A stretch of 64,000 bases of DNA from Streptomyces sp. yr375 (GCF_900110755.1 NZ_FOFF01000018.1:82824-146823); one strand, 5' to 3'; numbered from the stretch's first letter, positions 8,334-17,533 are shown. Program-made: numbers and translations. The notes: generated by a model not told the origin, from the letters alone.

Positions 8334-10682
8334 TCAGCTCACGACCGTCACCTCGCACCGCAGTCGCCGTCCCGTGCCCACCTCGCGCAGCGGGCCGGTC
8401 AGCCGTAGCCGGGCCACTTCCCGTACCGCCGCGCTCGATGTCCCCAACCGCAGTTCCAGCGCCCCCGGTTCGACGACGCGTCGGCCCTCGCGGTCGGTGA
8501 AGGCCGACAGGTCGGCGTGGAAGTGGAAGGTCACCCGCGCCGACTCGCCCGCCGCCAGCTCCAGGCGCTGGTAGCCGATCAGGCGTACGTCGGGACGGGT
8601 GACGGCGGCCACCGGGTCGTGGAGGTACAACTGCACGACCTCCGCGCCCGCCCGCTCGCCCGTGTTGCGGACCGTGACGGCGGCGTCGTACGAGCCGTCC
8701 GTCGGGATCTCCGCGTCGGGGCCGGTGAAGTCCTCCCAGGTGAACTCCGTGTACGAGCGGCCGTGGCCGAAGGCGTACAGCGGGGTCGGGTCCAGGTTGC
8801 TGACCTGGCCGGCCAGGCCCAGGGGCGGCTGGAGGTAGGTCCAGGGCTGGCCGCCCGGCAGCCGGGGCACGCTCACCGGGAGGCGGCCCGAGGGGTTCAC
8901 CCGGCCCGAGAGCACGCCCGCGACCGCAGGACCGCCCTCCTCGCCGGGGAAGAACGCCTGGACGACCGCCCCCAGCCGCCCGTGCCAGCGGCCCAGCGCG
9001 TACGGGCGGCCGGTGAGCAGGACGAGGACGACCGGGACGCCCGTCGCCACCAACGCGTCCAGCAGCTCGCCCTGGACGCCCGGCAGGGTGAGGTCGGCCA
9101 CGTCGCAGCCCTCGCCCGAGGTGCCCCGGCCGAACAGGCCCGCCCGGTCGCCGAGCACGGCCAGGCAGACGTCCGCCTCCGAAGCGCGCGCGACGGCCTC
9201 CGTGAACCCGGACGGGTCCGGGTCCGAGACCCCGCAGCCTTCCGTGAACGTCACCTTGGCGTCCGGGAGTTCGGCCCGCAGGGACTCCAGGAGGGTCGGG
9301 ATCTCGATGCCGAGTTCCGCCTCGGGGTGGTGGGTGAGGACATGGGAGGGGAAGGAGTAGCAGCCGAGCATCGCCATGGCGTCCGCCGCCCTCGGACCCA
9401 CGACCGCGATCCGGGTGTCGGGCGCGAGGGGGAGCAGACCGTCGGGATTGTCCAACAGCACCACCGACTCCTCCGCCAGCCGCCGCGCCAGGGCGCGGTT
9501 CGCCGGGGGGTCGAGATCGATCGCCGGGGCGGTCGCCGTCTCGGCCGTCTCGGCGGACCCGGCGGCCTCTGTGGTCTTCGGCTCAGGCTGCCAGTCTTCG
9601 TCCAGGAGGCCCAGTTCGCATTTCTGGAGTAGGACGCGGTGGGCGGCCCGGTCGACCAGGGGCAAGGGGATCTCGCCCCGGCGTACCGCCTCGATCAGTA
9701 CGTCGCCGTAGTACTTCACCGTCGGCAGTTCGACGTCGATGCCGGCTGCCAGGGCGAGGTGGGCGGCCTCGGTGGGGGTGCCGGCGACCCGGTGGAGGGT
9801 TTGGAGGAAGCCGATGCCGAAGTAGTCGGCGACGACCGTGCCGGTGAAGCCCCACTCGTCGCGCAGGAGGCGGGTCAGCAGTTCGGGGTCGGCGGAGGCC
9901 GGGACGCCGTCGCGTTCCGTGTAGGCGGCCATCACCGAGCGGGCGCCGCCCTCGCGCAGCGCCATCTCGAAGGGCGGCAGGGTGACGTCCGCGAACTCGC
10001 GGGTGCCCGCCCGGACCGGGGCGAGGTTGCGGGCGCCCGCCGAGGACGCGTACCCGGCGAAGTGCTTGAGCGTGGCGACGATCCCGGCCGATTCCAGCCC
10101 GCGCACATAGGCCGTGCCGACGGTGCCGACCAGGTACGGGTCCTCGCCGATCGTCTCCTCGACCCGTCCCCAGCGCGGGTCGCGGACGACGTCCAGCAGC
10201 GGGGCCAGACCCTGGTGGACGCCGACCGCGCGCAGGTCGCGGCCGATCGCCCGGCCCACCTCCTCCACCAGCGGCGGATCGAAGGCGGCACCCCAGGCCA
10301 GCGGCACCGGGTAGGCGGTGGCCCGCCAGGCGGTGAAGCCGGCGAGGCACTCCTCGTGGGCGACCGCCGGGATGCCGAAGCGGCTCGCGGCGGCGATCCG
10401 GCGCTGGGCGAGCGCCAGTGCGCGGGCGCCGACCGCCGGGTCCACGGGGGCGGTGCCGAAGGACCGGGTCAGTTGGCCGAGCCCCCGGGTGATCAGCTCG
10501 TCCCAGTCGTAGTCGGCGGTCATGTCGTGCTGGTGCGGGGCGACTCCGTCGCCGTCCGTCGCGGCGCCGACCCACACGCCGTACAACTGCGCGGTCTTCT
10601 CCTCCAGGGTCATCCGGGAGAGGAGGTCGTCGACACGGGCGGCGGCGGGCAGGGCGGGGTCACGCCAGGGGGCGGTGGTCAT
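8334..10682 (-). CDS. GH3 beta-glucosidase / beta-xylosidase
   Basis: Intracellular-type glycoside hydrolase family 3 enzyme of 782 residues with no signal peptide. The start at 10682 is preceded by AGGAGT. The N-terminal barrel contains RFGIPAVAHEECLAGFTA and TLKHFAGYASSAGARNLAPV. The nucleophile aspartate is in TGTVVADYFGIGFLQ. The second domain carries GRPYALGRW, and the C-terminus is a fibronectin-III-like domain (RAGAEVVQLYLHDP...). Because it is divergent from a LacI regulator, with a xylanase beyond, xylo-oligosaccharides are the likely substrate (inference); family alone cannot separate xylosidase from glucosidase. Confidence 0.88.
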   Translation of the reverse strand: MTTAPWRDPALPAAARVDDLLSRMTLEEKTAQLYGVWVGAATDGDGVAPHQHDMTADYDWDELITRGLGQLTRSFGTAPVDPAVGARALALAQRRIAAASRFGIPAVAHEECLAGFTAWRATAYPVPLAWGAAFDPPLVEEVGRAIGRDLRAVGVHQGLAPLLDVVRDPRWGRVEETIGEDPYLVGTVGTAYVRGLESAGIVATLKHFAGYASSAGARNLAPVRAGTREFADVTLPPFEMALREGGARSVMAAYTERDGVPASADPELLTRLLRDEWGFTGTVVADYFGIGFLQTLHRVAGTPTEAAHLALAAGIDVELPTVKYYGDVLIEAVRRGEIPLPLVDRAAHRVLLQKCELGLLDEDWQPEPKTTEAAGSAETAETATAPAIDLDPPANRALARRLAEESVVLLDNPDGLLPLAPDTRIAVVGPRAADAMAMLGCYSFPSHVLTHHPEAELGIEIPTLLESLRAELPDAKVTFTEGCGVSDPDPSGFTEAVARASEADVCLAVLGDRAGLFGRGTSGEGCDVADLTLPGVQGELLDALVATGVPVVLVLLTGRPYALGRWHGRLGAVVQAFFPGEEGGPAVAGVLSGRVNPSGRLPVSVPRLPGGQPWTYLQPPLGLAGQVSNLDPTPLYAFGHGRSYTEFTWEDFTGPDAEIPTDGSYDAAVTVRNTGERAGAEVVQLYLHDPVAAVTRPDVRLIGYQRLELAAGESARVTFHFHADLSAFTDREGRRVVEPGALELRLGTSSAAVREVARLRLTGPLREVGTGRRLRCEVTVVS

Positions 10683-10702
10683 GAGACTCCTGTCCCTAAG
10701 GA

Positions 10703-10736
10703 TTCGAATGTTTCGCAACGCACTTCGAATGTTCCG
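10703..10736. promoter_or_regulatory. two CGAATGTTnCG boxes, candidate LacI-type operators
   Basis: TTCGAATGTT occurs at 10703-10712 and 10724-10733, 21 bp apart (two helical turns). The cores CGAATGTTTCG (10705-10715) and CGAATGTTCCG (10726-10736) match the CGAA-n3-TTCG layout of the xylanase box at 11956-11968. They lie between the GH3 start and the divergent regulator, where a local repressor would act. Confidence 0.6.
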
Positions 10737-10782
10737 GGAACCTATGGCGTCCCCATGGGTTCGTCAAGGGGTCGCGTGGGGA

Positions 10783-10788
10783 TACGAT
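10783..10788 (+). promoter_or_regulatory. putative -10 hexamer for leaderless lacI-family gene
   Basis: TACGAT is separated from the ATG at 10796 by seven bases and no Shine-Dalgarno is present, which fits a leaderless transcript. Confidence 0.45.
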
Positions 10789-10795
10789 CGCCGCC

Positions 10796-11851
10796 ATGAC
10801 ACCCTCGGAGCCCACAGAAACGCGGACAGAAGCGCGGTCGAAGCAGACCGCGACGCTCGCGGAGATCGCTCGTGAGGCCGGCGTATCGGCACCGACTGTT
10901 TCGAAGGTCCTCAACGGCCGTGCCGATGTCGCCCCCGCGACCCGCACCCGTGTCGAGGACCTGCTGCGCGCCCACGGCTACCGGCGCCGCCGCGCCGAGG
11001 CGACCCGCTCCCCCCTGATCGACCTGGTCTTCCACGAGCTGGAGAGCGCCTGGGCGATGGAGGTCATCCGGGGCGTGGAGGACGTGGCCAGGGACGCCGG
11101 GCTGAGCGTCGTGCTGAGTGAGAGCGCGGGCCGCCTCACACCCGGGCGGACCTGGGCCGACCAGGTCGCCGCCCGCCGTCCGCACGGCGTCGTGCTGGTC
11201 CTCTCCGGGCTCGACGAGTCCCAGCGGGCGCTGCTGACCAGCCGTTCCATCCCGTTCGTGGTGATGGACCCGGCGGGCGACCCGGGCGCCGACGTGCCGT
11301 CCATCGGCGCGACCAACTGGCAGGGCGGGCTTGCCGCCACCCGGCACCTGGTCGAGCTGGGGCACCGGCGGATCGGGGCGATCAGCGGGCCGCCGCAGAT
11401 GATGTGCAGCCGCGCCCGCGTCGACGGCTACCGCGCCGCGCTGGAGACCGCCGGGCTGCCGGTGGACACCGGGCTGATCATGACCGGCGACTTCCACCAC
11501 GAGACCGGCTACCGCCTCGGCCGCGAGCTGCTGGCCCGCCCCGACCGGCCCACCGCCGTCTTCGCCGGCAACGACCTCCAGGCCCTCGGCTGCTACGAGG
11601 CCGCCCGTGAGCTGGGACTTCGTATCCCGGAGGACGTGAGCGTGGTCGGCTTCGACGATCTGCCGGTGGCCCGCTGGGTCGGGCCGCCGCTGACCACCGT
11701 CCGCCAGCCGCTGACGGAGATGGCGGAGGCGGCGGCCCGGCTGGTGCTGGAGCTGGGGCGGTCGACGTCCGAGGAGGCGCCGACGGCGACGCGGGTGGAA
11801 CTGGCGACGAGTCTGGTGGTGCGGGCGAGCACGGCGCCGCCGACCCCTTAG
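10796..11851 (+). CDS. LacI-family transcriptional regulator of the xylan/cello-oligosaccharide unit
   Basis: A 351-residue repressor. The helix-turn-helix spans TLAEIAREAGVSAPTVSKVLNGRADVAP, followed by the hinge TRTRVEDLLRAHGYRRRRAEATRS. The sugar-binding core contains GGLAATRHLVELGHRRIGAISGP and ends GIRIPEDVSVVGFDDLPVARW and TTVRQPLTEMAEAAARLVLEL, which is typical of the family. It lies between GH3 and GH10 genes whose upstream regions share a CGAA-n3-TTCG box, so it most likely represses both until a xylo-oligosaccharide is bound (inference from position and known BxlR/XlnR-type regulators). Confidence 0.88.
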   Translation: MTPSEPTETRTEARSKQTATLAEIAREAGVSAPTVSKVLNGRADVAPATRTRVEDLLRAHGYRRRRAEATRSPLIDLVFHELESAWAMEVIRGVEDVARDAGLSVVLSESAGRLTPGRTWADQVAARRPHGVVLVLSGLDESQRALLTSRSIPFVVMDPAGDPGADVPSIGATNWQGGLAATRHLVELGHRRIGAISGPPQMMCSRARVDGYRAALETAGLPVDTGLIMTGDFHHETGYRLGRELLARPDRPTAVFAGNDLQALGCYEAARELGLRIPEDVSVVGFDDLPVARWVGPPLTTVRQPLTEMAEAAARLVLELGRSTSEEAPTATRVELATSLVVRASTAPPTP

Positions 11852-11955
11852 AGGTTTCCCGGCCGGTCCCTGAGGGCCTGCCGTGGCTGGAAGCCGACGT
11901 ATTGACGGGTGTGGTGGACGCCTCCACACTCCTCCGAAGCCAATCGGTTGAACGA

Positions 11956-11968
11956 CCGAAACTTTCGG
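11956..11968. promoter_or_regulatory. perfect palindrome CCGAAA-C-TTTCGG upstream of xylanase
   Basis: CCGAAACTTTCGG is a 13-bp perfect inverted repeat ending ten bases before the xylanase ATG and running into its GGAGG. It matches the CGAAA-n-TTTCG box described upstream of Streptomyces xylanase genes. A repressor here could block both transcription and exposure of the ribosome binding site. Confidence 0.75.
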
Positions 11969-11978
11969 AGGCATCCGC

Positions 11979-13328
11979 ATGAGATCTCTGAGAACAGGCT
12001 TGTCCCTGGCGTCGCTCGTGACCGGCTTCGCCTTACTGCTCACGGCGCACGCGGCGCACGCGGCCGACACCCCCCTGCGCGACCTCGGCACCGCCAAGAG
12101 CAAGATCATCGGTACGGCGGTCACCGGCTCCAAGCTCACCGGGACCTACGGCGACCTCGCCGGGGCGCAGTTCAGCTCGCTGACGCCCGGCAACGCCATG
12201 AAGTGGGGCTCGGTCGAGCCGACCCAGGGCACCTTCAACTGGGCCGAGGCCGACCAGATCGTGGCCTTCGCGCAGGCCCACAACCAGCAGGTGCGCGGCC
12301 ACACCCTGGTCTGGCACAGCCAGAACCCGAGCTGGCTGACCAACGGCAGTTGGACGCCGACCCAGCTCGGCACTCTGCTCCAGAACCACATCGACACCGA
12401 AGTCGGCCGCTACAAGGGCAAGATCGCGGCCTGGGACGTCGTCAACGAGGCCTTCAACGAGGACGGCACCTACCGCTCGACCCTCTGGTACAACGGCCTC
12501 GGCACCGACTACATCGCCAACGCCCTGACCTGGGCGCGGGCCGCCGACCCGGCCGCCAAGCTCTACATCAACGACTACAACGTCGAGGGCGTCAACGCGA
12601 AGTCGACCGCCCTGTACAACCTGGTCAAGTCGCTGAAGGAGCGCGGGGTCCCGATCGACGGGGTCGGGCTTCAGGCCCACCTCATCGTCGGCCAGTTCCC
12701 GGCCACCCTCCAGCAGAACATCCAGCGCTTCGCCGACCTCGGCGTCGACGTGGCGATCACCGAGCTGGACATCCGGATGGCGCTCCCGGCGGACAGCGCG
12801 AAACTCGCCCAGCAGAAGGCCGACTACAAGGCGGTCACGGCCGCCTGCGTGGCGGTCGCGCGCTGCGTGAACCTCACCGTGTGGGGCTTCGCCGACTCCG
12901 ACTCCTGGGTCGACAGCACCTTCCCGGGCTACGGGGCGGCGACGCCGTACGACGCGAACTACGCGCCGAAACCGGCGTACTACGGCATCTCCGAGGCGCT
13001 CGGCGGCGGTACGACCACCCCGCCGCCGACGGGCGGCGGCTGCACGGCGACGTACAGCGTGGGCAGCCAGTGGTCCACCGGGTTCACCGGGAACGTGACG
13101 ATCTCCTGCTCGGGCGCCGCGCTGTCGTCCTGGAAGGCGACCTGGACGTACGGCGCGGGCCAGCAGCTCACCCAGGCCTGGAACGCCACGTGCACCCAGT
13201 CGGGCGCGGCCGTCACGTGCGCGAACGCCTCGTACAACGGGACGGTCCCGGACGGCGGTTCGGTGTCGTTCGGGTTCAACGCGAACTGGAGCGGCAGCAA
13301 CCCGGTGCCGACGGTGACGGTGGGCTGA
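11979..13328 (+). CDS. secreted endo-1,4-beta-xylanase (GH10 + CBM2)
   Basis: Extracellular xylanase of 449 residues. A signal peptide (about 1-28) ends in TAHAAHA. The GH10 barrel has the acid/base glutamate in WDVVNEAFNED and the nucleophile glutamate in AITELDIRM; GHTLVWHSQNPSW and DYNVEG are further GH10 marks. A PPPTGGG linker leads to a family 2 carbohydrate-binding module (about 350-449) with its disulfide cysteines and exposed tryptophans (QWSTGFTGNVTI, SWKATWTY, NANWSGSNPVPTVTVG). The start is fixed by GGAGG at 11967-11971. Confidence 0.95.
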   Translation: MRSLRTGLSLASLVTGFALLLTAHAAHAADTPLRDLGTAKSKIIGTAVTGSKLTGTYGDLAGAQFSSLTPGNAMKWGSVEPTQGTFNWAEADQIVAFAQAHNQQVRGHTLVWHSQNPSWLTNGSWTPTQLGTLLQNHIDTEVGRYKGKIAAWDVVNEAFNEDGTYRSTLWYNGLGTDYIANALTWARAADPAAKLYINDYNVEGVNAKSTALYNLVKSLKERGVPIDGVGLQAHLIVGQFPATLQQNIQRFADLGVDVAITELDIRMALPADSAKLAQQKADYKAVTAACVAVARCVNLTVWGFADSDSWVDSTFPGYGAATPYDANYAPKPAYYGISEALGGGTTTPPPTGGGCTATYSVGSQWSTGFTGNVTISCSGAALSSWKATWTYGAGQQLTQAWNATCTQSGAAVTCANASYNGTVPDGGSVSFGFNANWSGSNPVPTVTVG

Positions 13329-13367
13329 TCCCGGGCCGGTCCAGGTTTCGTCGAGGGCGGACAGGTC

Positions 13368-13401
13368 GGCCGGCGGTCGTGAGTGCTGAAGGCCGCCGGC
13401 C
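13368..13401. terminator. hairpin downstream of xylanase gene
   Basis: GGCCGGCGG (13368-13376) pairs perfectly with CCGCCGGCC (13393-13401) across a 16-base loop, 40 bases after the xylanase stop. No T-run follows, as is usual in Streptomyces. Confidence 0.45.
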
Positions 13402-13444
13402 GCGAGTGCGCTGTGCGGGGCGCTGAAATAAATTCGGGTGCGGG

Positions 13445-13481
13445 TGTCGATCCGTGTCGATCCGGCCGGCTCCCGTTCGAC
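13445..13481 (+). promoter_or_regulatory. candidate ECF42-type promoter upstream of the DGPF gene
   Basis: TGTCGATCCG is present twice in tandem (13445-13464). The second TGTCGA (13455-13460) is followed after 17 bases by CGAC (13478-13481). ECF42 sigma factors are reported to use TGTCGA at -35 and a short CGA/TC-type -10, so this is a likely autoregulated promoter of the DGPF-sigma pair. Confidence 0.5.
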
Positions 13482-13561
13482 GCAGGGGTGAGAGGCCGGG
13501 AATGACCCGGCTCACCTCACCGGAACCGACCCGGAACCCGACCCGGACCCGAGGAGTCACC

Positions 13562-13918
13562 ATGCCCCGCTACCTGTCGCTCGTGCAGATCGACGAGAAC
13601 AACGCGCCCGCCGAGGGCCCCAGCCCCGAGCTGATGCAGCGCATGGGGGAGCTGATCGAGGAGATCACCAAGGCCGGCGTGATGCTGGAGACCGCCGGAC
13701 TGACCCCCACCTCGCAGGGCGCCCGGGTGCGCTACGAGGGCGGCACGATCTCCGTCACCGACGGACCCTTCACCGAGACCAAGGAGGCCGTCGGCGGCTA
13801 CGCGATCATGCAGTGCAAGGACCGGGCCGAGGCCATCGAGTGGACCAAGCGCTTCCTCAAGGTCCACGAGGAGTTCTGGACCGTGACCTGTGAGGTGCGG
13901 GAGATCGCGGAGGGCTGA
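13562..13918 (+). CDS. DGPF-domain (YciI-like) protein, ECF42 partner
   Basis: A 118-residue protein beginning MPRYLSLVQIDENN and carrying TDGPFTETKEAVGGYAIM, the DGPF motif of YCII-related proteins. The start at 13562 is set by homology of the N-terminal strand; the frame extends upstream without a ribosome site. DGPF proteins are the characteristic partners of ECF42 sigma factors, and one follows 103 bases downstream. The biochemical role of DGPF proteins is unresolved. Confidence 0.88.
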   Translation: MPRYLSLVQIDENNAPAEGPSPELMQRMGELIEEITKAGVMLETAGLTPTSQGARVRYEGGTISVTDGPFTETKEAVGGYAIMQCKDRAEAIEWTKRFLKVHEEFWTVTCEVREIAEG

Positions 13919-14021
13919 GTCGCCGCCCCGCAGGCCTTCCCAGCCGCGTTCCCTGGCGCGTTCCTCGCTCTGACGGCACGTTCCTTGGTCTGACGGCACG
14001 AGGGGTGTTCGATGGTGGGCT

Positions 14022-15284
14022 GTGGAACAACAGCCCGCCTCGGACCCCCGTACCGCGATCGAGACCGTCTTCCGCCTGGAGTCGCCGCGCGTCATCGCCG
14101 CCGTCGCCCGGGTCGTCCGGGACGTCGGCATCGCCGAGGAACTGGCGCAGGACGCGCTGGTCGCCGCCCTGGAGCAGTGGCCGCGCGACGGGGTGCCGGA
14201 CAACCCCGGCGCCTGGCTCACGGCCATCGCCCGCCGCCGCGCGGTCGACCTGGTGCGCCGCCGGGAGAACTACGCCCGCAAGCTCCAGGAGATCGGCCGC
14301 GACCTCGAGGACGTGCCCCCGCCGCCGGAGCCCGCCGACCCCGACGCCATCGACGACGACCTGCTCAGGCTCGTCTTCACCGCCTGTCACCCGGTGCTCT
14401 CCGCCGAGGCCCGCACCGCCCTCACCCTGCGCCTGCTCGGCGGCCTCAGCACGCCCGAGATCGCCCGCGCCTTCCTGGTCCCCGAGGCGACGGTCGCCCA
14501 GCGCATCGTCCGCGCCAAGAAGACCCTCGCCACCAGGAACGTCCCCTTCGAGGTGCCCTACGGCCCCGACCGCGAGGCCCGGCTCGGCTCGGTCCTCGAC
14601 GTCATCTACCTGATCTTCAACGAGGGGTACGCGGCCACCGCAGGCGACGACTGGCTGCGCCCGGCGCTGTGCGAGGACGCGCTGCGGCTGGCCCGGCAAC
14701 TGGCCGCGCTGATGCCGAAGGAGCCCGAGGTGCACGCCCTGGCCGCGCTCCTGGAGTTCCAGGCCTCCCGCACGGCCGCCCGCACCGCCCCCGACGGCGC
14801 CCCGGTCCTCCTCAGGGACCAGAACCGCCGCCGCTGGAACCGCCGACTCGTCGCCCGAGGCATCGCCGCCCTCGACCGCGCGGGCGCGACGGCCACCGGC
14901 GCGCCCGGTCCGTACGCCCTCCAGGCCGCCGTAGCCGCCTGCCACGCGCACGCCCCCACCTACGAGGACACCGACTGGACGGCCATCGCCACCCTGTACG
15001 GCCTGCTGGCCGCCCGCGCCCCGTCCCCGGTCGTCGAACTCAACCGCGCGGTCGCCGTGTCGATGGCGGACGGCCCGGCCCCCGCCCTGGAGATCGTCGA
15101 CGCCCTCGCCGCCGAACCGGCCCTCCGCGACTACCACCTCCTCCCCAGCGTCCGCGGCGACCTGCTCCTGCGCCTGGGCCGTACGACGGAGGCGAGGACG
15201 GAGTTCGAACGCGCGGCGGAACTGACCGCCAACGAACGGGAGCGGGAGCTGCTGCGGGCACGGGCCGCAGCATGCGGCCGCTGA
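14022..15284 (+). CDS. ECF42-family RNA polymerase sigma factor
   Basis: A 420-residue sigma factor. Region 2 covers AIETVFRLESPRVIAAVARVVRDVG and EELAQDALVAALEQWP. Region 4 covers HPVLSAEARTALTLRLLGGLSTPEIARAFLVPEATVAQRIVRAKKTL. It then has a C-terminal extension of about 200 residues (ALCEDALRLARQLAALMP ... VELNRAVAVSMADGPAPALEIVDAL) that is helical and TPR-like, diagnostic for ECF42 and thought to replace an anti-sigma factor. The GTG start follows a DGPF gene, the canonical partner. Confidence 0.92.
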   Translation: MEQQPASDPRTAIETVFRLESPRVIAAVARVVRDVGIAEELAQDALVAALEQWPRDGVPDNPGAWLTAIARRRAVDLVRRRENYARKLQEIGRDLEDVPPPPEPADPDAIDDDLLRLVFTACHPVLSAEARTALTLRLLGGLSTPEIARAFLVPEATVAQRIVRAKKTLATRNVPFEVPYGPDREARLGSVLDVIYLIFNEGYAATAGDDWLRPALCEDALRLARQLAALMPKEPEVHALAALLEFQASRTAARTAPDGAPVLLRDQNRRRWNRRLVARGIAALDRAGATATGAPGPYALQAAVAACHAHAPTYEDTDWTAIATLYGLLAARAPSPVVELNRAVAVSMADGPAPALEIVDALAAEPALRDYHLLPSVRGDLLLRLGRTTEARTEFERAAELTANERERELLRARAAACGR

Positions 15285-15460
15285 CCCGTACCACCCGTAC
15301 CCACCCGTACGACTCGTAACTCTGTTCTCCCTGTGGCCCTTGAGGACTACAGTGATCCAGCCGCGAGGGAACGGTTGTGCGGTCGGCCTGGGAGGCCCCT
15401 GGGGAAGACCCTTAGGGGAGAGCCGCCGACCCCGCCCGCGCGCGGCACCACTGACGTCGT

Positions 15461-17533
15461 ATGACCCGGGGGGTCGACAACTTGAGACTGTTCACGCGCC
15501 GCCGCAGCGCTGCGCTCGCCACCATGGCGGTGCTCGCCGCGGCGGGCACCCTGGCCGCCGCACCCGGCGCCGTCGCCGACGACGCCGGACCGTGGCCCGG
15601 CACCGAGGGCCGGATCCTCAGCGACGGCGGGGCGCTGGTCGACCCCGCCACCGGCACGGTCGGCCGGATCCCCAACGTGGGGAGCTACGCCACCTGGGCG
15701 CCGGACGGCAGCCGACTGGCCAGCGTGTCCGGCCAGATCTCCACCGTGCTGCCCAACGGCACCAAGAAGATCGTCCTGCCGTGGGCCGAGGGCCTGCGCT
15801 CCAGCGCCCCGTACGAGGACCTGACGTTCTGGTTCGGCGGCCGTTACATCGTCTTCGCGAGCGGCGGCCAGCTCGCCTACGGTCCCTCCGACGCCGCGTG
15901 GGCGCCCGTTCCGCTGCTGCCGGCGAACCTGGAGCCGGCCACCGTCTGCGACTCCGAGCCGAGCGTCGCCCCGAGCGGCCTGGTCGCGTTCGAGCGCCGG
16001 GCCGGCGGTTGCGGCGCGGACGCCGCCGGCGTGTACGTCTTCGACAGCGTCAAGAAGACGGTCAAGCTCGCCGTGGCCGACGCCGAGCAGCCCGCCTGGT
16101 CCCCGGACGGCACCAAGCTGGCGTTCGTCCGCGAGGACAGCGACGGCAACCCGCAGATCTTCACGGCGAACGCCGACGGCACCGACCTCCAGCAGCGCAC
16201 CACCGGCCCGCGCCGATTCGCCAACCCGTCCTGGTCGCCCACCGGCAAGCGGATCGTGTTCGACGCCCACACCTCGCCGAACAGCGACGACGTGCACACC
16301 ACCGAGTACGTCGACCTGGCCACCGGCGACCTGACCAAGGTCGGCGACACCGCGACCGGCGACAACCCCAACTGGCAGCCGCTGCGCAAGAACACCGTCA
16401 GCCGGGTCTGGGGCGCCAACGCCTACCTCACCGCCACCGCCTCCTCCCGCTGGACCTGGAACGCCATCGGCGAGAGCCGGCCCGGCCTGATGACGGCCAA
16501 GTCCGCGGTGCTGGTCAACCAGGACGACCCGGCGTACGCCGTCACCGCGCCCGCCCTGGCCGGCCGCAAGGCGGGTCCGGTGCTGATGACGCCGAAGACC
16601 GGGCTGTCGTCGACGACGAAGGCCGAGCTGAAGCGGACCCTGAAGCCGGGCCTGCCCGTCTACCTGGTCGGCAGCACGTCGGTCCTCGCGGCCACGGTCG
16701 CCACCCAGGTGAAGGCGCTCGGCTACACGCCGGTCCGGCTGACCGGCGCGGACCCCTACGCGACCTCGGTCACGGTGGCCAAGACCATCAGCTCCGCCCC
16801 GAAGTACGTCTTCCTGGCCGGCGGCGCCGAGTACCGCGCGGCCCTCTCGGCGGCGTCCGCGGCCGGTTCCGACGGGGCGGCCAGCGCGGGCGGTGTCGTC
16901 CTCACCAACGGCACCAAGCTGCCGGCGTCGACGCAGTCGTACCTCAACAGCCTGAACCCCGACAAGACCATGATCATCACGGTCGGTGCGGCGGCGAAGT
17001 ACGCGTTGACCCACGCGAGCTTCTCGCGGTGGCCGTCGACGTACTCGTACTACCCGATCTCGGGCACCACGGACCCGTCCATCTCGGTGGCCATCGCCAT
17101 GTTCTGGTGGTCCGCGCCGGGCCAGACCGCCCTCGCCTACTCCGGCTCCTGGCGCGACGGCGTGTCGGCCGCGTCGGCGATGAACGTCTTCGCGCCGCTC
17201 CTGTGGACCTCCAGCGCCGCCGTCCTGTCGCCCGAGGTCAACAACTACCTCCAGCGCGAGTCCGCCGGCGTCAACTTCACGGCGGCCTTCGGCGTCAACG
17301 GCTCGATCTCCCCGGCCGCGCTGAACACCGCGGGCGCCACGATGAGCGCGGGCAGCGCCTACGTCGAGTACGTCCCGTACTTCAACGGCGTCATCCCGCC
17401 GGCCGCCGGCCAGACCTCCTTCGCGCAGGGCACGGACGACGACCGGACGGCCGCCCCGGCGCAGCGCCCCGTCGCCCCGGCCGGTGACGCGCACCGGAAC
17501 ATGGCACCGCTCAAGACGCTCCACCGGCAGTAA
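15461..17533 (+). CDS. secreted protein with TolB-like propeller and cell-wall-binding repeat 2
   Basis: A 690-residue exported protein. The signal peptide is about residues 10-40, ending in PGAVADDA. The N-terminal half has propeller blades with the WSPDGTKLAFV motif (also WAPDGSRLASV and WSPTGKRIVFD). The C-terminal half has cell-wall-binding-2 repeats: VYLVGSTSVLAATVATQVKALG then VRLTGADPYATSVTVAKTI and similar units. It probably sits on the wall. About 110 bases of structured untranslated sequence lie between a possible -10 (TACAGT, 15348-15353) and the ATG, including the hairpin CCCCT-GGG...CCC-AGGGG at about 15395-15417. The 3' end overlaps the convergent methyltransferase gene by 23 bases. 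Confidence 0.8.
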   Translation: MTRGVDNLRLFTRRRSAALATMAVLAAAGTLAAAPGAVADDAGPWPGTEGRILSDGGALVDPATGTVGRIPNVGSYATWAPDGSRLASVSGQISTVLPNGTKKIVLPWAEGLRSSAPYEDLTFWFGGRYIVFASGGQLAYGPSDAAWAPVPLLPANLEPATVCDSEPSVAPSGLVAFERRAGGCGADAAGVYVFDSVKKTVKLAVADAEQPAWSPDGTKLAFVREDSDGNPQIFTANADGTDLQQRTTGPRRFANPSWSPTGKRIVFDAHTSPNSDDVHTTEYVDLATGDLTKVGDTATGDNPNWQPLRKNTVSRVWGANAYLTATASSRWTWNAIGESRPGLMTAKSAVLVNQDDPAYAVTAPALAGRKAGPVLMTPKTGLSSTTKAELKRTLKPGLPVYLVGSTSVLAATVATQVKALGYTPVRLTGADPYATSVTVAKTISSAPKYVFLAGGAEYRAALSAASAAGSDGAASAGGVVLTNGTKLPASTQSYLNSLNPDKTMIITVGAAAKYALTHASFSRWPSTYSYYPISGTTDPSISVAIAMFWWSAPGQTALAYSGSWRDGVSAASAMNVFAPLLWTSSAAVLSPEVNNYLQRESAGVNFTAAFGVNGSISPAALNTAGATMSAGSAYVEYVPYFNGVIPPAAGQTSFAQGTDDDRTAAPAQRPVAPAGDAHRNMAPLKTLHRQ

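Noticed and set aside
15348..15460. c-di-AMP (ydaO) riboswitch upstream of the cell-wall-binding protein
   Set aside because: The leader is structured, and such riboswitches do precede wall genes in Streptomyces, but I cannot find the conserved ydaO core sequences.
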